Position numbers and translations under genes: made by a program. Below are positions 11,740 to 24,369 of a stretch of DNA of 64,000 nucleotides, in pieces; positions within the stretch are counted from its first letter, which is position 1, and each line of letters starts with the position of its first letter. The notes under the pieces are model-generated. The model saw only the letters and a list, made by a program, of their open reading frames with translations, did not search any database and was not told the origin of the DNA. Origin of the DNA: Paragonimus westermani (Eukaryota > Platyhelminthes > Trematoda > Plagiorchiida > Troglotrematidae); the NCBI GenBank assembly GCA_008508345.1, contig QNGE01000980.1, positions 58,969 to 122,968 of the forward strand, in the 5' to 3' direction.

Positions 11740-12687
11740 TGACAGAATTGTTATTCCTCCAACTCTTCCTAGAGCTGTTCTGAACGATTTTAATTCCAGA
11801 CATCCTGGAGTTGAAAAGATGAAGCCTCTGGTCAGATCGACGTGTTGGTGGCCATAGATTGGCGCGAAAGTTGTTCATCTTGACATCACAAATTTTACAA
11901 TTCGCCGTCTGAATGGACTCCATGTCCGGTGTCAACCGAGGCCAAGCAACGGGTTCATGCAGATTATTATGGTCTTATTCTTGACAAGTATTATGCACGA
12001 GTAGTGATTGGTTCCTATACAAAGTGCCCGGAAGTGGCATTTGCAATAGCGCTTACCGCAGAATTCACCATGTGCGCACTCAGAAGAATATTCTGCGAAG
12101 GGGTTATCACTCTTGTGTTAGTGACTGATAATGGTACCCATTTCACTATCAACGTCCTAACTACTTGGCTTGACGGCATTGCATGCAAGCATCTGCCTAC
12201 TTCTGCTCGACATCTCTGCTCTGATGGTCAGGCTGAAAACTTTGTTGAAACACCCAAGAGTGCCATAGCCTCTCCCCAGTGTACTACATTTAAAGACCTT
12301 GAAAAAGGTGTTGATAACTTCTTGCTACAATATCGCAATGTCTGCCATTCCACTAAATATGAAGGTCCCACCAGCCTATTCGAGAGACGGTCTCTGAGGT
12401 CAAACTTGATGTATATTCAGTTCTCTGAAATTATCTTCCATCGTGATGTTGACGATTTATCTGTATATAATCGACACGTGGGTCAGATACGTTTTGAGGA
12501 TACGGGTCAGTTCGTTTCAAATTCTGGTGTGACTTCAGGTAATGATGAGTCCGTTCTAGATTCGAATTCGAACCAAGAAATTACAAGCACCACTCGGAGT
12601 TCATCAAGGCTGAAAATGAGACCCAGGAAGGAGTTCAAGAACCCGCATCCCCATTCAACATGTTGTGGATGTGGTGAATGTCATTGA
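11740..12687 (+). pseudogene. Gypsy integrase remnant
   Basis: From 11740 a broken frame reads VIPPTLPRAVLNDFN and HPGVEKMKPLVRSTCWWP, the start of the zinc-binding HHCC region. The 252-codon frame 11929-12687 carries the catalytic core: D12 (HADYYG), D67 (LVTDNGTHF) and E103 (GQAENFVE), so D67 and E103 are separated by exactly 35 residues, as in retroviral-type integrases. The core is open over about 250 codons, the best kept part of this element. The C-terminal part (SSSRLKMRPRKEFKNP) resembles Gypsy tails. Upstream lesions mean it would not be made. Confidence 0.88.
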
Positions 12688-12700
12688 ACATATACCTTGA

Positions 12701-12854
12701 TGTCAGTTATTGAAGTTCAGGTTGTACACATTTTGACACGGCGCATGATTCTAACATAAACACTTGGTTATCGTTTATTCGCTGGATGCTGCCCAATTCG
12801 GGTTTACAGGATACTGGTCTCGCGTCAAGTTCTATCTATCCGGGAGATAACGCA
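12701..12854 (+). repeat. 3' LTR of Gypsy element
   Basis: It starts TGTCAGTTATTG and ends CA, matching the 5' copy in length with scattered substitutions. It begins 13 bases after the integrase frame's stop codon, so any polypurine tract before it has decayed beyond recognition. Confidence 0.75.
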
Positions 12855-13734
12855 GTTTTAAAGTGTCGGTTGTATCTGGCTACATCGAGAGGCCGTATTT
12901 GCGGGCCTCACGTACAAGTCAACATCTACAACTTCCTGACGGTCGCATCAGTAGGTCGTTTGTGTTTCAAACTCTCGCACGAGCCACTAACAGTGCAACG
13001 GCTAGAAAGTCTCTAGAGTGTCCTCTTATTTAACCCTCCGCTGGCGTTCTCCGGCTCTTTATTCGTGCGGTTACCAGAATGGGCAACATCGCCCTGCACA
13101 TGAATGACCCACTTGAGCTTGATGTACAGCCCATGACAACAAATAGTTCATGAATTTCTTATCGCTTTGATGGATGATATCCAAGTCACGTTTGAACCTA
13201 CGGCCTAGGGTTTCATGGTGCGGATTACTCTTGCTAACTGTCCACCGTAGTCATTCGGTTGAATATGTAACGACTGCGAAAAGTGTTTGCCCTTTAACGA
13301 AAATTACAAACGAATTTTTTCACTTACATGCTTACAAACGACGTTATGTATACGGAATTAACACAACATGATGTCGAAGTCAGCAACCACACTGGCTGCT
13401 CTCACTTGCGCAGCGATCTCACCCATCACAAAAATTTTCACCACAGCGTGCTTGTCCATCATTTCTTCAAAAATTTCGAACAGCCTGTGTTGAAGTGGTT
13501 ACTTGTGTTGAGTGTTTGATGAATGTTGTATTAGTAGAAAGTTGGTGATCACGTTCCCTATCCTATTTGTTCCCTTTCCATTGGTTCGTCTTCTTAAGTT
13601 AGAATTCTCCTTGACGATGGTTGCGAGCCTTTCTCGCGGAATGACATGACGACTCAAGTTACTCGCCTGATAAATCATTTCTCCCGTGGATGTTAATCCC
13701 GATGTTTTACTAAATCTTGACACCGTTTAATTAT
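12855..13734. other. Unassigned DNA downstream of Gypsy element
   Basis: Only short frames without recognisable domains. Nothing supported. Confidence 0.4.
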
Positions 13735-14105
13735 ACAACCCTGGTTCCGCATCTTTCTTCTTTCTCACTGTTCCTTGCAGGACCCTTGTTCATATTTACC
13801 CTGGTTACATTTGCACTTGACCGCCTCGCTATTAGGCGACCGTTGCATTTGATCATATTTACGCTAATTTTGGAACTTGTATATTTGGTGGATTCAATTT
13901 CTAGGTTTGTTGTTAGTTCCCTTTATTTACTATATCACGAGTGTCTTGGACATTAGCAACTTATTGATAGAAAACTTGCCAATGCGACCTACTTCCCTCC
14001 GAATCGGTTGTTAGATAGACTTAACTTTATAGACGCTCGTTGCTTACAGACGCGACTATCCTGGATCCAGCGTGGCGAGTAGACTAAGCGCTGCTCGAAC
14101 AACAA
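13735..14105 (+). repeat. Diverged copy of the 2.8-kb dispersed repeat
   Basis: In the same order and orientation as the unit at 2811-3625, I see shared blocks: a CCCTGGTT region near 13798, a TCTAGGTTTGTTGTTAG region near 13902, AGCAACTTATTGA near 13955, a TTTATAGACGC region near 14028, and ACAGACGCGACTATC...GAGTAG.CTAAGCGC near 14047-14091. Many substitutions separate the copies, so this one is old while the tandem pair is recent. Confidence 0.7.
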
Positions 14106-17100
14106 CAAGATGTCCGGGATCAATAGCCTACTTAATGAAGCACACACCCCACTGCGAAAATACTGGTCGGCCATGTCCCATGCCACCCGTTACTAAGACC
14201 TGATGTAACTTTCAGCTTCGGAAGTACGAAGTGTTTAATAGCATAGTTGCACCTGTTTGTCCCTTGGGTGGCATCCACCTTCACAATAAGCTGGAAACGT
14301 CGGAATAGTTTAATACGCGTCCGCTAGGCACAGCATATATGCCTATATCTGTTGCCTTCATTCTGCTTGGTGCACACCACATCTATCGCACTGATCACTG
14401 ACAGCACTTTCCGGAGGTCCTCTGATGTTCTGTTGACACTTTAACATAACAAACTCACATGAAATTGCAGGCTTCAGCTTGGGGCGGAGGTTTTCAACGT
14501 CACCGGTTGTTATAAACCTCTCCTAAACATCCGCTACATAAGGCTGTGTTAGCAGCTGGTGTGTGGTATGGAAACAAGCTCTTGTATTCGTTCAATTTAC
14601 TGACGGTGAGTCAGCGATTTGCAGGATGGGTCTCATTTGCCAAACGATTGACGGTGTGGTTGTGCTCTGACTCGAAAGACCTCAGGACCAGACAGGCATT
14701 TCTTCGGACCACATAAAATCGTGATTTGCAACGTGTCCCAAGAACTGAATTGTTAAGATTAACGAGAATTGAGCCAACAAACACGTTGCACATCTCTGCT
14801 TACACATCTTTGCCTTTGTATTTCGTACATTGTTAATACATATAGACGGTTTCTAAAGAACGACGCCATATTATCCAATCGAACTTCAAAACGGTATCAG
14901 ACTTACGGCTCGTCCTACGAAGGTAAGCAACGTCGACTTCCTCTCTGCACCTTAGAAAACACTGCTGAAACAGTGAGAGAGTGTGGGATTCACAAGTTTC
15001 AAATATCGCCCCGAAAGCTGCAATATAATCCACGTATTAAAACTAAAACAAAATTCTAGGTTACTGATGGCACAAATAACAGGTGTAACGTCGCATATAT
15101 TTGAGCCATTTTGGCACCCATGTGCCAACACGCAACCATCGTTGCGCGCAAGAGGCCACGGCAACAACGGCCGTGCCGAATTTTGAAAATAACATTCGAT
15201 AGTTCCGTTTTCAATTATCAGCCAGTTGAAACGAACACATGAGTCCGTAACACAGATTTCGGCGAGTTCACTTTCTGCACCAGGTACTAAGCTAACAAAG
15301 CGTAATATGTGGTGAATGGTAACGTTTTTATCCACGAGCTACGACTACCATCCAATTACAGTCACTGACGCTGCCTATAAGGCAGGTCTCTGTGAAAACG
15401 AAAGCATACAGCTGGGTATCACGACTTAGCTGTCTGATTTCCGGTAATTTATTGAACGGAATCAAACAGTTCGTGTACATGCACTCAAAGGCTACTTCCT
15501 GGTTGCATTTCGCGAGAAAAGATGAAGGAGTGTGCGAAGAAGAACCTGGAAAACAAGGCTAGAATCGAGGGGGGTGTTGAAGCTGGACTCGGTCTGTTAC
15601 CCCAAGTTGCTCTGACGGCCCTTTGTTGAGGCTGCGGGCATGACATCACCGCCGGTGCTTACGTCAGCGACCTTACAAGGCGTTTGACTAACTTGCAACC
15701 TGTGATCTCTGCGCCCTTGTTAAATTCCGCTTCTTGGGATGGCGCTTGGAAGTTGCCACTTACGGAACAAGTCTTTACCGTCTGTAAGAAGCGGATACTG
15801 AAAGAGGGTAATGTGCGCGGTGTTACAGGGCCAATGAAGGAAATGCCTATTTTGGCGGGCCAGATGTGTGTTTTTGAGCCGCCGGAGGCGGCCACGGCAG
15901 GTTAGTTCTGTTCCGGATTCTTGGGGGAGGAGAATATGCTGCTAGACCGTTTAGTGGATTTTGGGGTAGGTAATTCTGACGACGGTTTTCGTGCGATTCC
16001 GGTGCCCTCACTGTTCGCTCCTGTGTCTGGATCATCGATCGTTCGAATGACCATACACACGGTGTCTCCGCTTTCTACAGCAGACACAAAAGCCTGAGTG
16101 AATAATGCAGGAGCAGAAATCACTACCTTCATCTCCAGTTGTAGCTTTTAATCCTCCATGATTCATGACTTAGTTTTAGTCCGCTGCTCGCTTCTCACCC
16201 TATCTTGCAGAGAGCAATCAAAAGATACGCCTACAGATGGGCGGTGGCTGACTTCAAAGCCACTGATTTCTCCCTCACTGTCTCGGACTCAGCATGGCTG
16301 GCAAGGTTATGTAAACGCCAAGTGACTTTCTGGCTGTCTTGGAGAGCAGCCTGCTCAGGAGTACAGGGTTTATGACATCCAGAAAGGATGGAGACGTCGA
16401 GACTGATTTACCTAGCTCGTTTGGAGGTTTTGTAGTGAAGCAGCCCCATAACACAACCCCTTTTCTCTCAAAGCCTCCTCTTTCATTCTCTTTGTCGCCT
16501 TCTCCAAGTATACAGTTGACAGAGCAACTACCTTCTTGGTGATTGCAATATCAGAGAGCAAGAGCCATATACTCCTTTAGAGGCCGCAGTGCCAACTTCA
16601 TATCAGAGTCCGTTGGTACTGCTGCACCCTGCTCCCTGTGGAAGAGATGGAAAGATATACGGAGCTTCAAGCGGCGGCGCAAGATAATTATACTACACGT
16701 GTCAGTCCACGCTCTCTCCGTTTCATTCAATGAAACTGAGGATAAATCGAGGGAAAAAGGCCGACCATGAATGAGACAACATAGATATCATGATACTCAA
16801 ACCATGGTTTGTTAAAATATCATGATTGATCCTGGTTCGAGAATCGTCGATTAATAAAACCCATGAATCTTGGCTATCCAACCCATATTTAATGGAAGGG
16901 AACTGCAAAATGCTACCTAACACATTGTACGGTTACAAACATTTTTCAGTACTATACCTCACCTGGACCTCATTGTTAAAAAATGAAGGGAATTTTGTAG
17001 CGACATGCTAACGGGGCTTACGAAACTCATACATTTCACTTACGAAATGACACTGTGCTTTCGCACTATTTGAAAGGTCAGACTTTCTGTACACTGTTAA

Positions 17101-17139
17101 CAGCCTGTCATTGCCCACGTGTATTAATGTTGTTTGTTT
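14106..17139. other. Unassigned DNA
   Basis: No recognisable family. A more GC-rich patch at 15650-16135 has open frames on both strands: 15684-15905 plus strand, followed by a GT, and 15902-16132 minus strand, rich in S, T and P. They could be host exons but nothing identifies them. Confidence 0.4.
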
Positions 17140-17290
17140 CATAGAGTTCGGTTAGGCAATGGATCAATCAACAGACGCCCGCTGACACTGAGCAGGGAAA
17201 ACCGACTGGATCCAGGAATCCTGGGCCGCTGCCTCGAACTCGTGTATCAATCACTGGATCGCTGACAGACAACCCAACTCTAGTTTGTCT
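17140..17290 (+). mobile_element. 5'-truncated CR1-like 3' tail
   Basis: One frame reads TDWIQESWAAASNSCINHWI, nearly the same as the tail at 7250-7314 and as the minus-strand end of the element at 4150-6920. The rest of the element is absent upstream, as expected for a truncated insertion. Its exact 5' limit cannot be placed. Confidence 0.6.
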
Positions 17291-20200
17291 TAGCAGCCCA
17301 CCAACCTTCGGCGCCGTGAGCAGTACAAATAAGTACGCGTAGCGTGGTTCCCTCAGAATTGTGCCTTGTCCTCATTATCAAGTGAGACCAATATTTTGCT
17401 GTGACATGACGCAATAAACCGACCCATCATGGCGATCAAAAATGTAGGATGAGACATAGACACTGCAGTCCTCTCTACCAGAGTATTTGAGACAAATGAG
17501 AATTCCGTAACAATGAAGCTATTTGCAGTCCAAGCAGTGTGCTCGCCTGTGTGAATGACTGAGTGTGGTGGGCGAAACCTGGTGCATGGGATTGATAGTG
17601 GGACGATGAATGGTGGACCTGACCGAACTTAAGAAACGATCTGAAGAGTAACCGAGCAGTTTGTCGTGCATTGATGCTTTGCGTTTTTAAATGGCTATGG
17701 AACTACTCCCATAGAATTTCACCCCAGGCGTGATGATTCACCCAGTGACAATAATTCAGAAGCGCAGAACACAGCGCAATACTATACACATTACCACGAC
17801 CGATGAGGGAGAAAGTATACTGCCGATAAGCGTCCTGCATATAGCTCACGTAGCGGAAGAGCGAAGGATTTCCATGCGAACAGAAACAAAACATAGGATT
17901 ACGTCGAACAAATCCGCTTCAGCAGTAGGCGACAAATTGTACAAAATACCGACAAAAATTAGGCCACTCTAAGAAGTTGCTACCGCCGCACGCAATTGTG
18001 AACACAGAAAACTCTCACGCCGGTCAAGGGATTTATGCGCCTAGAGTTCTCAATGTGGTTCTGAACTTGCATTGAATAAACGAATGAATCTGCAGCCAAA
18101 CTTTATATACTAGTTTTTTCACCTTACAAACAGACGAAATTCGAAGTACCCAAGTCAAGGCACGGTGGAAATGAACCCTGTTGAGCACGTCTAAGGGGAC
18201 CGTACACCGGCTGCCAAAGAAGGCGAATTTCCGCGAGAGCTGCCGTCGATTATGAGGATTCGAACAAGCGTTGGAATGGTTCATTGCCAACTGCAATAGT
18301 TGTAACTGACGGGTTATTGCATTCAGAGTGTGGCTCCCGGCATTGGAGGTGGCTTAGATTTAACGTGCAAGCACTGGTGCAAGTGTGAAATCTATGCCAG
18401 TGAACTGGCTCTGATTTTGATGGATTGCAACAAGTTTGCATTCAAATAGAAACGCGAACGGGCACAGTAGTACTAACTAGGCAGCTCTTATGTTACAGAG
18501 TCCAAGAATTCGGGGACAGTAACTTTCGGCTCAGTCAGCTGTGAAGTAATTGTGATGACGTAGAATCACTCGATGTGGTCAAAAGTGGAGTTACCATAGT
18601 GGAGGGTTCTCAAGAGTATATCAAATAGAAGCATGTGCACGTGTGCGTAAACCGTAGGGATTATGATTAAGCTATGTACGGTTCCATGCAAGAAAAGATC
18701 GGTGGTGCTTAAAGTGTTCCCGAAGATCTTAGATAGAGTGGGTGAGGCTGTTGTTGGAGAAACTTACTGGGTGGTCGCAAATGTGATCCCAGACTGTTTA
18801 AGCTGGGGGCGACACTTAAGTCCATCTCTGAGGTTGTTTGGATGTCCAGGATAGTAGGCGGACAGCATTTTTTATCTACATTCAAATGTCTCAGCTAATG
18901 AGAATGTTCTCAGTTGCCGGCAGCAAACCTCTACCAAGCCACTAAAAAGGGCGATATGTGGTCGTTTTGATGTCTGTGTGCTGGAACTGCACACCCTTTT
19001 GTGTAGTAACCACAGAAGGCGCAACAGGTTGGGCAGTCACTGGTGGAGTTGCCTTGACAATAGCTCCACTAGCAATATCTCGTATGTGGATGACCGTCAC
19101 TCAGTGAACGAGCAGACGTACGTACGTGTGTAGAAAGCGACAGTCATCGGAAAGTGAGCTTGAACCTAAAATATTCAGAAGAATGTGTCAGAAGTGAGAG
19201 GCCACTTTAGAGAAATGGCAAGCGCAATGAGTATAAACTAGAGAGGTTTCCTTATTAAAGAAGGTTCAACCAATCAGTGTTCGCGCACAAGCTATCACAG
19301 ACGGAATTATGATCGGACTGGCTCTAAGCGGCCAGAGACGGTGAGTAACTGCTGTTGAATGCGTGTCTGTTTCAAACAGCCGGCTAGTTAGATGCAAGAT
19401 CGTGGGACAACACTACAACTGACTGACTAAGCGAAACGTGGGCGGGTCTGTAGCTTAATAGCAGTCGTAAATACTGCTGTTCCTTTATAGAAAGGTATCA
19501 TCTTTCCAATAAATCGAGATTGCGTAGTGTTGCTCAGATTCCTGTTCTGATTATTCTTGGATGGATATCTCCGTACGTGGCATCAAGATAAGTGTGTGAA
19601 ATGGGAGGGGCTATTGCTGTGCAGACAGTGCTGACAGAGACTAACAAAAACGGACATTTCTTGGTTCGTCTCAGAAGGAAAAACCGCTGGGAAATTGGCA
19701 TCATTGGAAGAAATTGCCGGGGATCACGTTCAAAAGTATCACATGTGACGCATGAGTGGAGTTGAGGTGGATGGCTTTTGATAACCAGTGAGATGGGAAT
19801 GAATCAACATGAGTTGACTCCCCTCCATAGGCTGCTTTTTGCCAGTTTTTTCAGACTTACGTCTGATGCGATTGAAATTATCTTTCTGTGCACCCCACCG
19901 CAAGCATCTGTGGTGATACTGACAGATACTGGGATGCGATGAATATCCATCGTTATTTGTGCGATGGAATCAAGATGGCGTATTTTGTGGAAGGTAATTT
20001 TGCCCAGTGAGGAGTTGGGCGCGTGGACGAGCCGGTTATAGACTGTCGGAAAAGCGAAAACACGACCCTTCAGTGAACCTTGAAAACGCTGAAACGCCAG
20101 ATAAGTCTCGATTAGTTCAGTACTGGATATATTGTATAAAACCTGGGCAGAGTAGAGCTTCTGATGGAAAAGCGAAGGAGGTTGTAAGTCTCAAATGTGG

Positions 20201-21565
20201 GGGGCGTACTCCAACTGCGTTTGCCAGAGCATCGGTTGAAGGCAGCAAACCAAGATTGAAGTGAATACTGAAATGTAAGAAAGCAATGGTTTTACTAATA
20301 GCTTGTATGCCGGGGATAAAAGCCTGTAGCACTTACGAGGTTAAATTAGCCGCCCTTTCCTGAACTGTGAACGAGATCAGTTTATGGCTACAAAATATAT
20401 GAACAATATAATATGGCTTATCATACAAGCGATATAGCAAATATTAAGTAAATCTAGTATTCGAAAAATTCTGTACAGCTTTAATCTGTGTATCAATCGG
20501 TTAACTGCGATTGCTCAACGCTGAAGACACATTTAGAGAGAGCAACGTAACTTCTAAACCAAAATGAAAGTTCGAGCAATGAACAGGAATTCAGTCAGAG
20601 TGATGTGCTCTCGGCTAATTGTCATCCAGTTAAATAGTTGCAAAATAAGAATCACGCTTATTTTGGTGCATCGGGTGTTGGAAAATTTGGGCAGTGATCC
20701 AAAGACCAAAATACATCCTGATAAACTCTATAAGACCGGAAAAACTAGTATCGCTGGCTTTCGAACAAAATAAAAGGCAAAAAATGTACTGATATGCTAA
20801 GTTCAAGTCGGTTTTAGAAAAGATAGCGCTTGCGTCCAGAGCACGTGAGGTCGGTCACTAGTGGAAATAGAGCGACGGCGTTCTCGAGTGAATAAACATT
20901 GTTGCAAGAACGGCAACCGCTGGAGTTCTTGAGAACCATTTTCAGTGGAGATGACCAACAAGCGTTTGATGGCAGGGTGATAATTAATCGCAAGTGACCT
21001 TCAGCAATTATCAGTTCCATTAGAGGTGGTCGACGCAGGTGGGAGCTAGTGGGGCGGCTTTTAGTCAGCATGTGGTGCGCTACTTCTACGTCAAATGTGG
21101 GTCGCATGAAAGAGTTACCACCTCCGGAAATGTTCGGGGTAACGTAGAAAACTGGAACGCGGCCTCACTTAAGAGTAAACGTGGATTCGTAAAGTTCATT
21201 TCGACTCGTGCATCTTGAGCTGTTCTAGAAGTTTATTTTTTTGACGGAGACAAGAAATCAACATCTGCCCTTTCTTTCGGTACGCCTGTAATGGTGGTTG
21301 TCCAAAGAAATTTCCGCACCAAACCCGGGTCACGTGTTGTATTATTAGTAATTTTAGTAGTGGTAGTACTAACAGTAGTAGTGATGTACTGTCTGTTAGC
21401 TGCTTCCAGAGCAGAAGAGTCAGATGGGAAAATTTGTTCATCGTGGAGTGGCGCTGATTTCGGCTTCCGTACCAGCGAGGAGTCTGTTAACAGCAGAATT
21501 ATCTGATGTGTGTAACTAGCGCTCAGAGATATGAAAAGTTCTGCCATTAGACCCACTCATGGTAT
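17291..21565. other. Unassigned DNA
   Basis: Short frames only. A TAG/GTA-rich stretch near 21330-21385 produces hydrophobic or threonine-rich shadow peptides on the two strands. No domain, RNA gene or element end can be supported. Confidence 0.4.
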
Positions 21566-22420
21566 TCAGTGCAGCAGTAGCTCCCAGCCAAGGACTGAGG
21601 CGATCGGCACAAGCGAACTGTGATGCCTCTCCATCGGACTGTGGTATAGACCGACAACCATTGAATGAACGTGTGAGGGAAGAGAAGTTGTTGCGGAGAG
21701 CAGGTCAGGCGAAGGTTTAACATGACAATGGATTTGCCACACCGGAAATCCAGACAAATGTAATGTTGGAAGAGGAGTTTGAGGGTGGCGCATGCACAGG
21801 GGCGTAAAAGTGAACGTAGAACGGCGAGCAAAATCTACAAAATCTGTAGAGTAAACGGCTGAGGAGTAGGTGTAGATATGTCGCACACGACGTTGGAGTT
21901 GGAATGAGGAAGCAAGACTGTGGAAAACCGGAGAATTTTGAATGTTTCGGGGTGAGATAACTCTGCATCGTTTAGCTGTTTCTGTCAGTTTTTCTACGCT
22001 TATGTATAACAAAGTTAAAACCACAGCATTATGCAGTCTAGCGAGAGCGCCTGCAATGTTACTGACGGCTCCTGGGGTGAGACGAATGTCCGTAACCAAT
22101 TGCGCGATGAAATCAAAATGACGGATATCCCTGGGGAAGTGTTTATCCGGCGAGCATAAGTCAGAATAGTAAGAGCTCGACCTTCTAATAAACGCCAGTA
22201 GATCTCAAGTAGTCCCCTACCGTGTGTGCTGAATTTGGCTTGGGCAGGTGTGAGCTTCTGAGAGGAAGAGGAGGAAAGCATGAATCATTTGTTGACAGGC
22301 CATTGGGAAACTCCAACAACTACGTTGTCTGCCACATTGGTTGAGAGAATAAATCGTGTGTTGGGACCGGTACTAAACTGCATCAAAACCAGGTGCTTGC
22401 TCGCCAGCACTGAATACATG
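21566..22420 (-). pseudogene. Gypsy RNase H (and possible integrase) remnant
   Basis: On the minus strand, from about 22420, a degenerate VADNVVVGV segment matches the start of Gypsy RNase H (family form DASDxAVGAVL). It is followed by SQKLTPAQAKFSTHGRGLLE (family form SxKLxPAQxxYSTFxRELL) and LLEGRALTILT. After a shift, DFIAQLVTDIRLTPGAVSNI and ALARL give the end of the domain (family form DFIxQFTxDIRxxxGxxNxxADALSR). The catalytic Glu of the REL block is lost (RGLLE). Sequence down to 21566 stays open in one frame for about 150 codons and may be eroded integrase, but no triad is visible. Confidence 0.7.
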
Positions 22421-23900
22421 TGGCACCTGAGAAGTGAAGAAAACATTTTCTTTCACACCAGCAGAATGTTGGTTGGTGGTAATAGAAGTGTGAACAGCGT
22501 GGTCTAAAACGAAGATATTAGTTGCGCATATCAACAAAACAGACGTTCTTTGATGGGTTCAGGGAGAGGGAAGTCCTGTAACGATTTAGCATCTGTCCAT
22601 TGGTGGGATAACCACAGAATATGTTTTGAGACCTAGAAATTCGAGAGAATCAATGTCGATGACACACACTTAGAATAATAATGGTATATTTCTCAACTTA
22701 GTTTTGGGACACATGCTCAGATAAGCGTGAAGAGTACACACATTTTAACGGGAATTACATAACGAACACATAATTGTTAATTGTACAAGACGCCAATTAT
22801 AGAAATAGAGTAATAAAACGGACAAAATAATAAAGGCAAGCTCTAGTTTATGAAGAGGCAGATGGCTCACTTGCTTCTGAAACAATAGTTCTCAAGATTT
22901 TTAATATTCGATAAAAAATGTTGAGTCGTTACATCAATTGTTGTTTCACAAGGCTGACGTTGGCCTTATGTTCAAGGTCATGCTAGAAGAAAGATTTTTC
23001 ACGATGAAGAAAATGAGTAGTCGAAGAATTTCGCCATCAGTTAATGTGGAGGGCCTCGGAAAAATATATAGAAACTTTTGGGAAGATGGGGAAAGATAGG
23101 CGGGTTGCAATTTTTCCGGAGAAATGGACGATCCTCTGGACTGAACTCCGTTATTTCCTCAAATCGACGGAATCTCACGAATCGCCCAACCAGCACTGGA
23201 TTTTGATTTTCCGGACGTTGTGGAATGTTGTATCGCGTTAGAATTTATCGTAGAATCAAGAATGGGAGACAAAATTACGTGATAAGCGGAAGAACGTAAA
23301 ATGGTCATGTGAAGTATGACGAATGATGGAGTGTAACATTTTCTGACTAAATCTTTTATATAGAATTTACAATTTTGTGCTAGTTAATAAAATATATATA
23401 TCTAATAAATGGTTGTCTTTTAACGCGAAAAGTGATCGATTCACAGATTATCCTAGTATATGCCTACAGCCGAATTCCGTTGTCGATTTAGTATGTACGG
23501 CCGTTGTGTAGAATGGAAAGATGTTTAGCAACACGGAAAGATTATCAGGTGGTCTGTAGAATAGGAAGAGGCTTGTATTTATATGTAATCATATGATTGG
23601 GACAGGTTGAGCTATATATATTCTCTAAACTGTTTAACTTGCACAGCTATTGCGTAGTGGTTGATAGCTATACAGAGCTGATAATCGTCGAATATGGAGT
23701 AAGAGTACCAGGGTGGTTTGGTTATTACTAACGGGGATGCTTAAGATGCCATATGTTGGCTGTAGTTTTGTTATGCAGCTGCAATTATTCGACAGAGCTG
23801 TGTACAAGATCTATCCTGCTGTAGAAATAATAAGTTTCAAAATGAGGAATTTCCCAAATGGCTAAATTGATAACTTTGATCAGTTTGAAGTTTGTGTGGC
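22421..23900. other. Unassigned AT-rich DNA
   Basis: AT-rich, with short AT runs such as near 23390-23402. No frame with a recognisable domain. It lies just beyond the 3' end of the CR1-like element. Confidence 0.4.
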
Positions 23901-23955
23901 GTTAGATCCTGTGGTATAGATTAACCCTCCGTTATTAATAGATTAGACCACATGG

Positions 23956-24369
23956 TTAGATGTTATTAGGTCCGTTTTGAAAGATATCGTCTTCAGGCAG
24001 GCAGAGTTTGAAAAGCAACATAACGTTCTTTAATGTCAGGAAAGATTCTAAGCTTCGTTTGAATTGATGTATATTCTTACTGGTTCTAATTGCATGTGGG
24101 AGTTTGTTCCAAATGTAAGTACATTTCACTAGGAAAAAATTTGAACGGAGTTTTCTACGGGATTTAAGAGTTGCCAAAGTGAACTCTTTGTTCCTGATGT
24201 TGTATTTTGAGCTATGTTGAAGGCGAATCGCGAGTTTGACAGCAAGTTTATTGCTATAAACTAGATTATACATGAGCGCAAGGTTTAGCTTGAGACGCCG
24301 TAGCCAAATAGGATCCAGTTTAAGCGTCTGGCAACGTTCTCTGTAGTTCAACGAAGACGGATAACCCAC
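23956..24369 (-). pseudogene. CR1-like ORF2 C-terminal tail, out of frame
   Basis: The 137-codon frame reads VGYPSSLNYRERCQTLKLDP, LRRLKLNLALMYNL and FLVKCTYIWNKLPHAIRTS, the conserved tail of CR1/Jockey ORF2 that follows the RT thumb. It begins where the main ORF2 frame hits a stop, so it is the same protein displaced by one frameshift. The stop at 23956 is followed by a 3' UTR of uncertain length; I could not find a diagnostic 3' repeat. Confidence 0.9.

Larger units (their letters stand above)
8837..12854 (+). mobile_element. Full-length decayed Gypsy (Metaviridae) LTR retrotransposon
   Basis: Two direct repeats of 154 bp (8837-8990 and 12701-12854) flank, in canonical Gypsy order, a gag CCHC zinc knuckle (about 9756), an aspartic protease DTG (9960-9968), RT with a YQDD box (about 10733-10744), RNase H (about 11165-11520) and integrase with a D-D(35)E triad (11929-12420). 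RNase H before integrase is Gypsy order, not Copia. The reading frame is broken many times. The LTRs agree at roughly 80% by eye count, so the insertion is old. Total length is about 4.0 kb. The element is dead. Confidence 0.9.

Noticed and set aside
15656..16132. Open frames on both strands in a GC-richer patch (15684-15905 plus, 15902-16132 minus) as host exons
   Set aside because: A GT follows the plus-strand frame and the minus-strand frame is S/T/P-rich, but neither shows a recognisable domain; transcript data would be needed.
21291..21506. 71-codon plus-strand frame with an apparent transmembrane segment
   Set aside because: The hydrophobic stretch comes from a TAG/GTA-rich simple repeat; the opposite strand gives a threonine run from the same bases.
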